Position numbers and translations under genes: made by a program. Below, one piece after another: positions 1-11,419 of a stretch of DNA of 64,000 bases. The stretch covers positions 1 to 64,000 of the forward strand of contig JAQFVV010013310.1 in the NCBI GenBank assembly GCA_028023455.1, read 5' to 3'. The notes under the pieces are model-generated. The model was not told where the DNA came from. It worked only from the letters and a program-made list of their open reading frames with translations, and did not search any database. Origin of the DNA: Epiperipatus broadwayi (taxonomy: Eukaryota; Onychophora; Udeonychophora; Euonychophora; Peripatidae). Position 1 is the first letter of the stretch. Every line of letters starts with the position of its first letter.

Positions 1-280
1 AAAAAGGGATTGTAAATTCAATGTTTAATGGAGGTTGATGTTTATTACACTATATGCTATGAAAACTATATTCTTTACATAAAATTTTAATATATTATGT
101 AGAATTAAACCTAATTGTCTACCCACTTTATTATTAACAGTATTGTCTTGATATAAATTAGTTACCTTTAAAAATTGATAAATTTTATTTGTTTTAATGT
201 TCACTATATTTAAATTTTATGACATTTTCAGAAAAAAATGAGAATGATTGAAATCCCAAGTAATAATATATTTTATTTTT

Positions 281-625
281 AAAACAGGAAAAACTCTCCA
301 TACAATATTGTCATTCAGTGCAAGCCAGAGTAATCAATGGATGCCAAAAGGCTTGTGCATAAAATCCCCATCTAATGCCTACTCATCCAATATCCTCAGA
401 CTAGTTTCTGGCTTGTGACCTTCGTCAGCGAGAAGCCTTTAATCTGAGCGCACTGTATCTAGATCTTAGGATCTAATGCAACCCTCTAGGAGCAACCTTT
501 TATCTCTACTTAACTACAAAACTATGACTACTAAATTGAAAACACAATAACATTTTCAATAATATTTTTTTTTTAATAACAGTTATAAGCAAGCATAAGA
601 AATGGTGATCATGTGATATTTTATT
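281..625 (+). repeat. Family A hammerhead repeat, copy A1 (single arm)
   Basis: It starts at AAAACAGGAAAAACTCTCC and runs through the conserved blocks GTGCATAAAATCCCC and CTAGTTTCTGGCTTGTGACC to the tail GGTGATCATGTGAT. The same blocks recur at 2.8-3.3, 13.85-14.24, 19.7-20.2, 34.7 and 39.2-40.0 kb, which shows a dispersed family. Unlike A2 and A4 it lacks the inverted second arm. It has no coding capacity. The hammerhead core lies on the minus strand at 393-434. Confidence 0.8.
393..434 (-). ncRNA. Hammerhead ribozyme motif, family A (core intact)
   Basis: Read on the minus strand. Stem I strand TTCTCG is followed by CTGACGA, stem II AGGT-CACAA-GCCA, GAAA, stem III C-TA-G, the cleavage triplet GTC and the stem I return TGAGGA. 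Stem I pairs in six positions, two of them G-U. Stem II has G-C, G-C and a U-G pair, with an A-A at its base. This order is a type I hammerhead with a minimal stem III, the form known from Penelope-like elements. Self-cleavage is predicted, not shown. Confidence 0.68.
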
Positions 626-894
626 TTTATAATTTAATAAGAAATTTTCATATATATTTAGTCATTCACCAAGAACATTAAATATTTGGCTGAAGGATTG
701 TAATGATGGTATATTAGATGTCATACTGTTGGATATTTTATCATCTATCATTAAATGTTGAATGTATAGAAAATGTTAAACTTTATTTAAACTTTTCAAA
801 TATATACAAATCATTGGTAATAACACACAAATAGAAAGCACAGGTTAGTAATTACACAATGTTTCAAATAGTATTATTCTACACTTTTCTTCAG

Positions 895-1214
895 ATGTTG
901 CTGACCTGATCAATGATAGTAGTATTATAGGAATCAAACTCACACATTTAGATTCTCAAATATCGAATTTATGTCAAAGGCAACAGATAATAGAAACAAG
1001 TTCTTTGTATTTGAAAAGTTTAAATAAAGTTGAAAATTTTCTATACATTCAACATTCACTGATAGATGATGGAAATAATCCAACATATTGTTACATTAAT
1101 GTTAATGCTTGGGATATATATAAAATTCCTATCAGAAGTTTTAACTTATTTGACAATTTTATTTCCATCCATTTTTCTTCAATTGTGGTGTTGGGTAAAA
1201 GAACAGCACTGTGA
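895..1214 (+). CDS. Candidate exon of unknown gene (weak)
   Basis: An open stretch of about 106 codons follows a good splice-acceptor-like tract (CTACACTTTTCTTCAG, ending at 894). It reads from VADLINDSSIIGIKL onward to a stop at 1212-1214. There is no in-frame ATG near its start, so if real it is an internal or terminal exon. In this base composition such a length without a stop is uncommon but possible. I recognise no family. The first half, up to about codon 60, has ordinary protein composition; the end is F/I/S-rich and may already be intron. It could also be a decayed transposon ORF. Confidence 0.2.
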
Positions 1215-2339
1215 TTAAAAACATTCTTAATAGTTAAACACACATCTCTTTCTGATATTTGTTTCTCTGGTTCTGTTCTTTTTGTAACCAATATATCTAT
1301 TATGAATAATTAAATCAGTACTCAAATTTTCATGTAGTCAGGTTTCTTAAATAAAGATAATGTCAAAATATTCAGTATTAATAAAATTTTATAATTGAAT
1401 AGTTTTAGTTTGTAATCCTTTTACATGTGCATAAAAATCGTAAATTTTATTAGTTTTTTTTTTTATATTCGGGATGACATGTTTAATATTCCTTATCATG
1501 GTATAATTTTAGTTTTGTTTTTTGTTTTAAAAATACATTTAAACTGATAATAAAATCTAGTTTTAGCATTTTTGCCAAATGTTGAAGGAGATGTTAAAAA
1601 GACTAATATTATCTCCATTAATTTTAATAATAAACGAACTTAGTTTAGCTCAATTTTATATAAATGTGTTCCAAGTTTAATGTATGTTTAATCCAATTAG
1701 TAAACATTCAACATCATGTGTATTTGAGTATATTGGTTAGATAATGTGCTGGCTTTAAATATTCATTTACAGTTTTAGTTATAACATTTCTTTTAAATGA
1801 GATATCCTTATTATCATTTTTTCCTAATTTATCTCTTGGTTTCATTTTGGGTTATAATATATTTATTTTGTTCACTAAGATTTATTAATTTATTGTAACC
1901 TACTCTATAAACTTATTGATATGTCTATATTTATTTGCCTGATATGAATAAATTATATCTTTATTTATTGAACCATTATTTTTAGTAATTGAATTTTTAA
2001 ATATTCTTGTAGAAAATCCATTGCTTATTGTATCCATTTGGTTGATAAAATTGTTTATTAAAATTCTGTATCAGTTAATTACTTTCACCAGAGTCACTAC
2101 CTTGATTTAGCACATATTCTTGAGTTGTTTCAGATTTAGGTGTCGACATGAAATTATTATTTATTGATGTATGAATTTTATTTAAAATAAGATTTAAAGT
2201 ATAATCATTGTCATTAATCCCAGTTTTTACTTTATTATTTTCTGATATTATAGTAAGTGGATTAACAATTTTATCATACTACTGTTACTACTGTGATGTG
2301 GTGTGCTGTGACTAATCTTTTATCAATGTCAGGAATCTC
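1215..2339. other. AT-rich DNA, no supported gene
   Basis: I see no repeat family or RNA gene. On the minus strand about 2060-2290 stays open without a start codon and has mixed composition, but nothing recognisable. It may be the edge of the LINE debris that follows. Confidence 0.5.
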
Positions 2340-2469
2340 TCAGCAACTATGTCCAGAGTAACTTGTTATGCATCTTCCCTCCCCTTTCCATTCCCCATCC
2401 TAAGTTTTTTCCATATTTTTCTCTATCCTGCACCATCCCATTTCCACATTATCTTTGTCTACTCTATGG

Positions 2470-2764
2470 CTTATATATTTAGATACCCATTTTTTTCAAA
2501 CCTAGCATAAAATCCAAGAAACCACTTTCTGGATAATCACTTTGTTTATATTTATTCCCTAACAACTTCATTATTTGTACTCCTTCTGCTTCTAAGGATT
2601 TACATTCAATTAGCATATGTCTAATATTTTTGATGCCTTCCTTACATAACTTACAGACAATCACTTACTTTTCTCCATTAACATGTATATTCCCTTACTG
2701 GTAATCATCCTTTTGGAGCCTTATCATAAATTAACTCACACCCAATATTCTGTTTACTTCTATT
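2470..2764 (-). pseudogene. LINE ORF2 C-terminal zinc-knuckle fragment
   Basis: The minus strand encodes VIVCKLCKEGIKNIRHML followed by IEC. This has the spacing C-x2-C-x8-H-x4-C, the cysteine/histidine motif found near the end of many non-LTR retrotransposon ORF2 proteins (Jockey, CR1, R1 and related clades). The frame stops near 2479. It is the downstream continuation of the fragment at 3291-4186; the two are separated by a family A element inserted between them. Stop codons just upstream of the knuckle show that it is dead. Confidence 0.6.
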
Positions 2765-2876
2765 AAAACAGGCAAAAACTCTCCATATAGTAGTGCCACT
2801 CAGTGACAACCAGAGTAATCAATGGATGCCAGAAGCTTGTGCATAAAATCCCTATCTAGTGCCTACTCATACAATA

Positions 2877-2918
2877 TTCCCAGACTAGTTTCTGGCTTTT
2901 GGCCTTCGTCAATGAGGA
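2877..2918 (-). ncRNA. Hammerhead ribozyme motif, family A (C3 to U)
   Basis: Minus-strand order: TCCTCA, TTGACGA, stem II AGGC-CAAAA-GCCA, GAAA, C-TA-G, TC, TGGGAA. Everything matches the family except that the first core base, normally C, is T. That change should severely reduce activity, so it is probably an inactive copy. Confidence 0.55.
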
Positions 2919-3086
2919 GCTTTGGATCTGAGAGCACTGCACCAAGATCTTAGTATCTAATGCAACTCTCCAGCAGCCACCTTTTATCTCTACTTAACTA
3001 CAAAACTATGAGAATAAAATTGAAAACACAATATTTTCAATCTAAGCTCAATAGCTTATATAGCATATGGGTCTGAACCCATATGC

Positions 3087-3128
3087 TTCTCACTGACGAA
3101 GGCCACAAGCTTGAAACTAGTCTGGGGA
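3087..3128 (+). ncRNA. Hammerhead ribozyme motif, family A (core intact)
   Basis: Stem I TTCTCA is followed by CTGACGA (3093-3099), stem II AGGC (3100-3103), loop CACAA, GCTT (3109-3112), GAAA (3113-3116), stem III C-TA-G, the GTC cleavage site ending at 3122 and the stem I return TGGGGA. Stem II forms four pairs including A-U at its base, the best stem II of the family. Stem I forms six pairs with two G-U. Predicted cleavage is after C3122. Confidence 0.72.
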
Positions 3129-3290
3129 TATTGGATGAGTAGGGACTAGATAGGGATTTTATGCACAAGCCTTCTGGCATCCATTGATTACTATGGTTGG
3201 CACTGAGTGGCACTACTGTATGGAAAGATTTTCCTGTTTTAATAGCAGTAATTTGCTAGCATAAAAAATAGTGATAATGTGCTGTTTACT

Positions 3291-4186
3291 TTTATATACA
3301 TTTAAGCTCTTTTTACTGTCCAAACAAGTTCTCCACCCTATATTTTTTATTAATGCATCTATTCTTCTATCCATTCTTTGCCACTATAACACTCAACAAT
3401 CCTCCTAATACAAGCATCCTACCTTTTGTAAAAATATACTATTATAATCTTTTTTACCCATCTTGTGGCCTGTTCTTTATTCATAATCCAATTACATAAT
3501 ATTTTGGCTATTCTCTTATTGTCCATAAACTACAATATACCAAACATTTTCATTTTGCTTTTTGCATCTCTCATATAAAAAACTGATCTTACCATTTCTT
3601 TTTGAATTGTCTCCTTTGCTGTCCACACATTTGAATTTAATGCATGTCTTCCTATTTCACTTTGTACTTTTTCTAAGTAATCTAACACCCCTTTACTAAT
3701 ACATAATGCATCATTACCATGAGTTAACCCCACTACTGCCACTCCCTTCTATAAAATTGTTGCTACATCATATTTATTATATGAAAACACTTTAATTTCT
3801 TTATCATTCCCTTTCTTTTTTTCTTCATTTATCATTTTTTTCTGTCATTCATCCAATAAATTTCTCTGATTACTTAATATGATTCCAAAATAGTTATACC
3901 TATTCTCCACATTTAACTTTACATCCCCCAATAAAAATTGGTTTTTCCCCCAGCATTTATCATCATTACTTTGATTTTTCTTCACTAAATTTAATCCCCA
4001 CCTCCTTACCCACACTTGTGCAGATCTTCAGCACAATTTCCATATTTTCCTTACTTTCTGAGCACAAGAAGTTATATCAGTAAATAAAAGATCTGATAAT
4101 ATATACACTCCCTTGCCATCTATTAATAGAATTTCTATCTCTTTTCCTAGTCTTTCTACTACTACTGCTACTAATGCTGTTTTGGT
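3291..4186 (-). pseudogene. LINE ORF2 fragment (end of RT and following region), 5' truncated
   Basis: The minus strand holds several non-LTR retrotransposon signatures split over frames. LLIDGKGVYILSDLLFTDI sits where the RT catalytic FADD box is expected and is degraded. It is followed by KICTSVGKEVGIKFSEEKSK, the usual G.K.N..KSK region, and then by GNDALCISKGVLDYLEKVQ and SEIGRHALN, which resemble the post-thumb Y.C.E.W....E.L...Q...GR block. There are many stops and frameshifts. On its upstream side it begins directly at a (TAA)n tract. The downstream part continues at 2470-2764. Confidence 0.6.
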
Positions 4187-4189
4187 TGT

Positions 4190-4336
<147 letters not shown>

Positions 4337-5165
4337 CCCCACAGACAGACCATCACCCAAGGGTTCATATATTGAACTAATGATATACCAATGTAAAATA
4401 GAAAAGAAAATCCCAGATCAATACATACAAAAATACAAATACTGGGAAATATACAATCTCATACACACAAACAACAATGGAGAAAATAACACAACACCAA
4501 TAATAGGAATAACCAACAAGAAAATGATAAAAGAATATAAAAAATGGAAATTGGAACCAAAATTTTTTGATTTTGTTCTGAAAATGAACCTGGACGCACT
4601 ACCAACTACCAATTTTCTATTCCACAGAAGGATGTACATATCTATTGATCCTTTCTGTGGATTATGTCATGAAACAGAAGAAACATGGAAGCACCTAAAG
4701 GACCACTGTAGAGGAATAAATCAAATAAGAGACATAATACATAATATATACAGGAAAAATAATACCAGGATAGAACAATTAATGGAGGCTTACAAGGGCA
4801 AATCAATACCCACCATCAGAGCAGCAACATTTCTACTGTATACTCTGTGGTGCATCAGGTGCAAGTTTCTGATTGGGAAAAACACTAGAAGACACCCTTC
4901 AACATTTCAAAACAGCTAATGCAGATACAAAATAGGGACAAATTGATCACATCCCCAGACATATATGCAGCAACTTGGTCTCTGATCAAGCAAAGATCAA
5001 GGCTATAACAAAGATTCAGATTGCAAAACTATAAACAAAGACTATGCATTTGATTGTAACTATACAAATGAACTCATGTACAATCTGTAAGTCTATTTTA
5101 TCAGTGTATCTTTTCTGGTGATACCACATGTGACCTACTTATTGTCCAATAAAGTATATTGTTGA
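4337..5165 (+). pseudogene. LINE ORF2 3' end, 5' truncated, with TAA tail
   Basis: From 4337 to 4919 the frame reads through FFDFVLKMNLDALPTTNFLF and then CGLCHETEETWKHLKDHC, which is again C-x2-C-x8-H-x4-C, the LINE C-terminal knuckle. A stop follows at 4917-4919. A second frame continues to about 5030 (NADTK, then GQIDHIPRHICSNL), which suggests a frameshift near 4900. The 3' UTR ends in an ATAATA repeat at about 5171, a usual LINE tail. The protein differs from the minus-strand LINE, so these are two elements. The start lies directly at the TAA tract, so the long open frame through that tract is an artefact. Confidence 0.65.
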
Positions 5166-5170
5166 AATAT

Positions 5171-5280
<110 letters not shown>

Positions 5281-8200
5281 CAATAAATTTATTTAACTTT
5301 GTTTACTTTTTAAATTTGACTTTGTTATAATTTAAAATAAAATATATTTGCACATCATAGTTTTATTTGTTTTTTAAAATGTTTTCAATATATTTGTTTT
5401 ATTCTTTGTTTTTAATTTTTTATTACCATTAACTTCAATTAAACTCTTAGTTCCATCAAACCAAATAATTTTCAAAACGGCAATTTTATTTTGCCATTTG
5501 TCTTTTTTTTCCTTTTTCTTAATAAATTTAAAAACTATAGAAATAAAAGTATGACTTTAAATTGTAAAATGTCTACATAAATATAAAAAAAATGGGGTGA
5601 ATTTTAAGAAAAAAATTTATATATAACTTTTACCATTTTGATTGCATCTTCCCTTTACATTTCATAAAATCAAATTATTCACTTTTAGGTAGTGTAAGGA
5701 TTATGTTTTTGTGACTCTAACACAAGCTCAATCAAATTACTGTTTGAGAGATCACCTGTCAGTAAAAAAATGATAAATATGATTTATTCACTATTGAATG
5801 ATCCATGGAAGATAACTCCTTTTTCATCTTTTGGGAGATATGTGTCAAGAAGTGTTACATTTATTTCTTTCAAATGCAAATCTTAAAATAATGTTGAAAA
5901 AATAAAATATATATATATATTTAAAAAAAAACAATTCATTGCATTAAAAATGAATATTTTAAATTATTAATAGATTCATTGAATGCAAAGCATATTGAAT
6001 ATAAACATTTTAAGTGCACATGATATTATGAATATAATAAAAAAATGAAGATAATCATTAAAACATTACTATACCAACATTAATTATAATGATTAATATT
6101 AAATTATATTAAGGTTATGGTATACCATCCATTTTCAGTAGCATAATAATTTTAATAGTAATATTAGAAATACTGGAATTGATTATAGACTTATCTCAGT
6201 ATTTTAGTAGAAATAAGAATTGGTAAAATAAATTTGAGATTTGTTCAGTTTTGTTTTATTATATATATATATACAAAACCTAAAGCTAAACTAGTGAATA
6301 AAATAATCAAAATTACCCTAAATTCACAACTAAATCAGACTATCTAAAGAAAGTAAACTCTAAAACACAACCAATGGTTTCAGTGCTACAAGCAGACTTC
6401 TCAAAGTGTAAAGAACTTAAGATAACAATACATTTATACTAAACGTTACCTACAATACCACTTACATTCCATACAACTTAATACAGGAATTGGATCAAGA
6501 TAATGATGAAACTAAATCAAACAATGGTGAAGAAGCAACATGACAACTTTAACATTCATCCTCTTACCCCAAGCATTATATTCTTCAACAAAAAATTTAA
6601 AAATGAGATCAACATATTGTAGATTTAACTAAAATCTATTCTCAAAAATGGACTCATTCAGTAAACAGAATGATCCAAAATTCATTTCAGGAAACAATGC
6701 AGCCATAATACAATAACGAGAAATAAACATATCATAGTAATAGAGTCATCAAGTCATTAAAAAGTATTCTCCGATGTTATCATGAAGTGTATAATTATAT
6801 TATATAGTATTGTGTAGTAGCAAGGAATAATGTTTTTTTTCTTGATGCAAAAAATTTGAGAAAAATGAATATAAAAGTTACTGTTATCTAATAATATATT
6901 ATACTATTGCAAAGCTGTTTTATTTTTATAATCATAATTAGATGTTCTTGTTTAGTTTTATGATGAATGATAGGCTTTGAAGGTCAAAGTCCATAGAATG
7001 CGTTCACAATGCGGTCACTTCCAACGTTTAAATTTTTTTAAAATTTCTTAGCAATAAATCATGAGCTTACTTTTTGTCTTACTTGCCTAAATATAGTGGT
7101 AATGTGTCAGACTCGATTTCAAGGTCTTTTGAAGTTGGGTCTAGCTCTGTTATTTCTAATTCTTGAAATTTATATAAACACCTGAGCAATAACTATCCAA
7201 TTAATAATAATAATTGTATTACAGTATTGTGGAAGTGACATTTATATAAATTAATACATGAAATTTAATATAGCCTAATCAACACAAAATCTTATCTAAT
7301 AGCTTTCAAAGGACCGTAATAACGGACAAAGCTAATTTATCTGTTGTAAAGTGAGAGATTTTAAAATGTTTAGATCCCAATTTTATTTTATACTTAAGAT
7401 TATTTATATGTATCACTTATTAAAAAAAAAAAAATCTTGGCTTCTTTTGACCCTGAATTTTCCTCTTTAAACTATCTATGGTAGTTAGATTTGTAAAATA
7501 ATATTAAGTAAAAGACAATTACAAAATTTAAATTATTTAAAATTAATAATGAGTTTTTTTAACACGAAATTTTTTATCTTCTAGAAAAAATTTAAATCTT
7601 ATTTTAATGGCTATTATGATTTGATTAAATTTAATATATCTTAAACCTAATCAATGCACACTTAATTAATTAATGAAAATAAATTTGTTTAAACTGTTAA
7701 GCATTTAGAGTGATTATAAGTGGCTGGTTAAACAAGAAAAGTGGGACCAGTATGAATCGTTCATGCATAAAAATATATTGAACTGTTCCTTACCATTAAA
7801 AGCATCAGCCCAAGTTTTTATTTAAAAATTTTGACTGCTCACTAACTTATATATTTACATTATCTAATACATACATACATATTTGCATATATGTATGGTA
7901 TTAAACTTATGCGATACAAACTTTTTAATACAATATTTTATCTCTCAAAGAGTGAAGATGATTTCTGTTCACATTAAAACAACCAATGGAAAAATAAACA
8001 GCATATTTTGAAAATATGTTAAAAGTTGATTTGCAACATATAATTTATGTAGGTGCATGCAATACTTAAATACTACAACTGATTATATGGATTAAAATAT
8101 ATTAAGAGTGATGTGTATACATATTTATACAAATATTTCAGTTATTATCTATAGGTTTAAATCAAACTAAGTTAAAAATTTCTTAGGGAAAAAATAAAAT

Positions 8201-10780
8201 CAAATTATATCTCAAATTAAATAACCCCCAGTTAACGATAGATATCAAAACCAGTGATTATGGAAGTTACTAAGAAGTACATCCTTAATTAAAATAATAA
8301 TTGCCAAATTCAGAGATGAAAGAATTCATTAAGAAGTACAACTATAATTGAACCAATAATTCTAGTAGTTTTTAACCTTTTTTTGGAAATTCAATCACTG
8401 AAGCAACTGGATTGAAAATTAAAGAACTTAGAAAGAAGAGAATTGAAGACTTTCATCAGGAGTTGCTATTATACCAATGCAGTTCACTAGTAAAACTCCA
8501 AAGAAAGCTTAGAGGTTTTCACAAGTTATTTTAACCTTATTATTTTTTGTTAAGTCTTGGGGTGCAGATCTACGTAATATTACTCTGGCTTAGTGCAGAT
8601 AAATAAAAATAAAATAAACTTTCATTTGTGCTTCTTTAATTTTCAAAAAGATTTTATGGCATTAACTAAAATATAGCTTAAGCAGTACCTGCATAGATAA
8701 GAAAATAATATTTTAAGAATAATTATAATTTTAAAAATATTGTGAAAATATAAAAAGAAATTATAAGTTGTTTCAAAATAAAAAATTCACAAGACAAGAT
8801 TATATAATCTTATCATCTACATTTTTTACACTTCTATATTGAGTAATGTCTAAGATCAAAGAAGCAAAAAAATAATATTAGTTCATATAATGCAAATAAA
8901 TATTAAAGAAATTGAATAGTTTGTTATTCAGGAGGTCGTATGACATTTGAGCAGCAGAAGTGACAAAGCTAAATTGGAATAATTTGAAACATCAGTTCTT
9001 GAGTCCACTACACTACAGCAATAAATTGTGCATAAAAGGATGAATAAAATAAATTATTCGATGACATAAAATTAATAAAATAGTGATAAAACTTTGAAAT
9101 AAACTGTAGTAATGCTAAATGACAAAGCAAAAAATATAAATAATTCCAAGGTAAATTAAATAGTTTAAAAGACAAAAAAAAAAAAACAACAACAAAGAAA
9201 GACAAAATAAAAATTGATAAAATTGAATTAGTCAATGGAGAAAGTTTCATAAACATTGGAAATAATATCATTAATGATAAATATTTTCAAAAGAAAAAAT
9301 AATGTAAAATGTCTAGAACATAAACATGTTTATGAATCATGAATAAGATCTATAAATAGGGTCTGGAAAAGTGAAGACATCTATTGTAAATTAAATTAAA
9401 TGTATTTAATATAGATACTTGATTACATAGTTGTAATGGCAAGAGATGTTGGGAGAAGAAAATTAACATTTAAAAAATAAAAACATTTCAAATAAAACAT
9501 AGCAAAGAAAATTAAAGATAGTAAAATCTATTTTGCAATATTGGTCAAAAGAATGATAACTGTAAAGTAAAAACTGTAATATACAACATTGAACAAAAAC
9601 TGATAAGACCACATAGAATATGAACAAATACCATTAAAAACTGTCTAAATTGATTAGCATTTGCCCAAAATTCTTTCAAAGTATAAAAATTAAAGCCTCA
9701 GAAAGTTGTAAAAAAGGAATCATACATTTATAAGCATTGATTTTATGATTTCTAATGAAGGTCTCAAAACAATTACTTCAGAATTATTTTTTAAAAAATT
9801 ATTTTCAATATAATTATGATTTTATCAATTTTTACAAAAAAATATTTATTTCCACAAAAAATCAAACTAATCATATTTGTGTAGATGTATGCAGTTTAAA
9901 ATTTGTTTTTTTTTTTTTGCTTCATAGATAATGTCTTTAGAAAAACAAAAGAAAAACATATAGTTAATGTGAAAAGGGAAAAAAAGAGATTTCTAATACA
10001 ATTATTAGTGCCTTAGACTAATATAATTTTGGCACAGGGTTCAAATATAAAGTAAAGCTTGGAAATTTTTTGATGTTGAACTTTTTATGATGTCTCATAG
10101 TTTTTGTATGCACAATTTTTTTTTTTTTACAAAATAATAACGTTTATAACTGTATATTGATTATAAAAACATTACAAAAACCCACAAAAACAAGATTATA
10201 AAGTTAGTGAGAAAATGATCATATATTCATAAATTGAAAGCTCATGATTTATCATTATTCTTAAATTATATCACTCATATCATTTTTGATTATGTCTTCA
10301 AAACTTTAAAAAAACAACAAATAATTTATTTACATAGGTTAAACTATTCATCAGTCATACTCACAGGCAGGATACAAATCATAGCAGGATAAAACCTGGA
10401 TGTTTTTAAAGTTCCAGTAAGATTATAACTTTTCTTTTTTGATAATATACCATAATCAACATATGTAGCTGTTGAACACCCAATTGATAAATAGTTATTT
10501 ATATATTTCTAGATAGAGATTAAAAGAAAGAAAACCACTCTCACTCTACAGACTGTTTGTAAAATTGGTATGTTCATTATACCATAAAATACTAAATCAT
10601 CCATGCACTTTACTACTGTTACACAATGCTTTATTTACCACCCTCTTCCCAAAAACCACTTAAAAAATAACGGATTATTAAAATGGTCTTTGTTTTATAA
10701 AGGCTTATTTAAATACCAATTTTTCTCATCTATATATTTTATGACAAAAAGTGATTTTTATATTTGATTAAAGTAAATAC
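5281..10780. other. AT-rich DNA, no supported gene
   Basis: Long A- and T-rich stretches with short (TA)n runs. The block about 6290-6720 is A- and C-rich and G-poor on the plus strand, unlike its surroundings, and may be a decayed element; I could not identify it. At 7095-7150 there is weak tRNA-like spacing only. No gene is called. Confidence 0.6.
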
Positions 10781-10796
10781 TTTATTTCTTTACTAG

Positions 10797-10978
10797 ATTT
10801 ATTAGATAAAAATATAAATTCTGTTCATACAGGACACTATAGTTTTCAAAAACATACCGTAAAAGAATCAGAAAAGTTTGAACTTCCATTTATGACTTGT
10901 CGTATAAAGAAAGAAAAAAGCTATTCATCCAAAAGTGTTGAATGTATTGAAAGTTCAAAAGATAGAAAAGCATGCTGA
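10797..10978 (+). CDS. Candidate exon of unknown gene
   Basis: A pyrimidine-rich acceptor-like tract (CTTTATTTCTTTACTAG, ending at 10796) is followed by about 60 open codons. They include SVHTGHYSFQKHTVKESEKF and ELPFMTCRIKKEKSYSSKSV before a TGA at 10976-10978. The residue mix, rich in E, K, S and H with C and P, is unlike translated AT-rich noise, and there is no ATG. If real it is a terminal coding exon or a decayed gene piece. I recognise no domain. The open stretch that begins about 170 bp downstream could belong with it. Confidence 0.3.
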
Positions 10979-11148
10979 TAGTATAAAAAAAAGTAAATAA
11001 GCAAAATGATATGTGTAGTTGAATAATTGTTGAAGAAATGATAAAAAAATGTTATGATGCTTTAGATTAATTGGCACACTTTCTTTTCTGTGGGAAAAAA
11101 TAATTGAATGTTTTATTGCTTAGTAGTTTTATAAGAAATGTGAGCATT

Positions 11149-11419
11149 TGAAATAAGAGAAGCTAAACCATCATTTGTGAACCTTGAGATATACCACTGT
11201 ATTATATCAAGCAGAATATTTTCTAAAATTAAGGAGCTTGGCATAGTTTTATATATAGTAAAGCAATATAAACAATCTTTACTTTTGATTTATTTTTTAC
11301 AAAATAATACATTTTTGTATGATATTATAAAGAATAATACAGAAAATTCTGTCTTTGAAATTGAGAATGTTATAAAAACTTACAAAATAAATAAGAATTA
11401 TTTTAGTAAATATATGTAA
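11149..11419 (+). CDS. Candidate open stretch of unknown protein
   Basis: About 90 codons without a stop read AFEIREAKPSFVNLEIYHCI at the beginning and end in TYKINKNYFSKYM. No ATG lies near the start. The composition is I/K/N/Y-rich, as expected of AT-rich DNA, so chance is a real alternative. It is listed only because it lies close to the exon-like stretch at 10797-10978. No family recognised. Confidence 0.15.

Larger units (their letters stand above)
2765..3290 (+). repeat. Family A inverted-dimer element A2, inserted in a LINE
   Basis: The outer ends AAAACAGGCAAAAACTCTCC and GGAAAGATTTTCCTGTTTT (ending at 3240) are inverted copies. The inner blocks (AATCAATGGATGCCAGAAG, GCATAAAATCCCTATCTAG) also recur in opposite orientation. 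The right end carries the extra family tail to about 3290. It splits a minus-strand LINE, so it is younger than that LINE. It carries one hammerhead motif per strand, at 2877-2918 and 3087-3128. Confidence 0.8.

Noticed and set aside
2060-2290. Open minus-strand stretch without start codon (LILNKIHTSINNNFMSTPK and neighbours)
   Set aside because: N/I/K-rich as expected of AT-rich DNA, no domain, no convincing splice sites.
7095-7150. tRNA-like stretch around GTGGTAATGTGTCAGACTCG
   Set aside because: No clear B box (GGGTCTAGCTC lacks TTC) and no pairing acceptor stem; at most an old SINE.
9008-9271. Minus-strand 87-codon frame, very hydrophobic
   Set aside because: A-rich plus strand translates in reverse to F/L/Y runs; no signal of a real protein.
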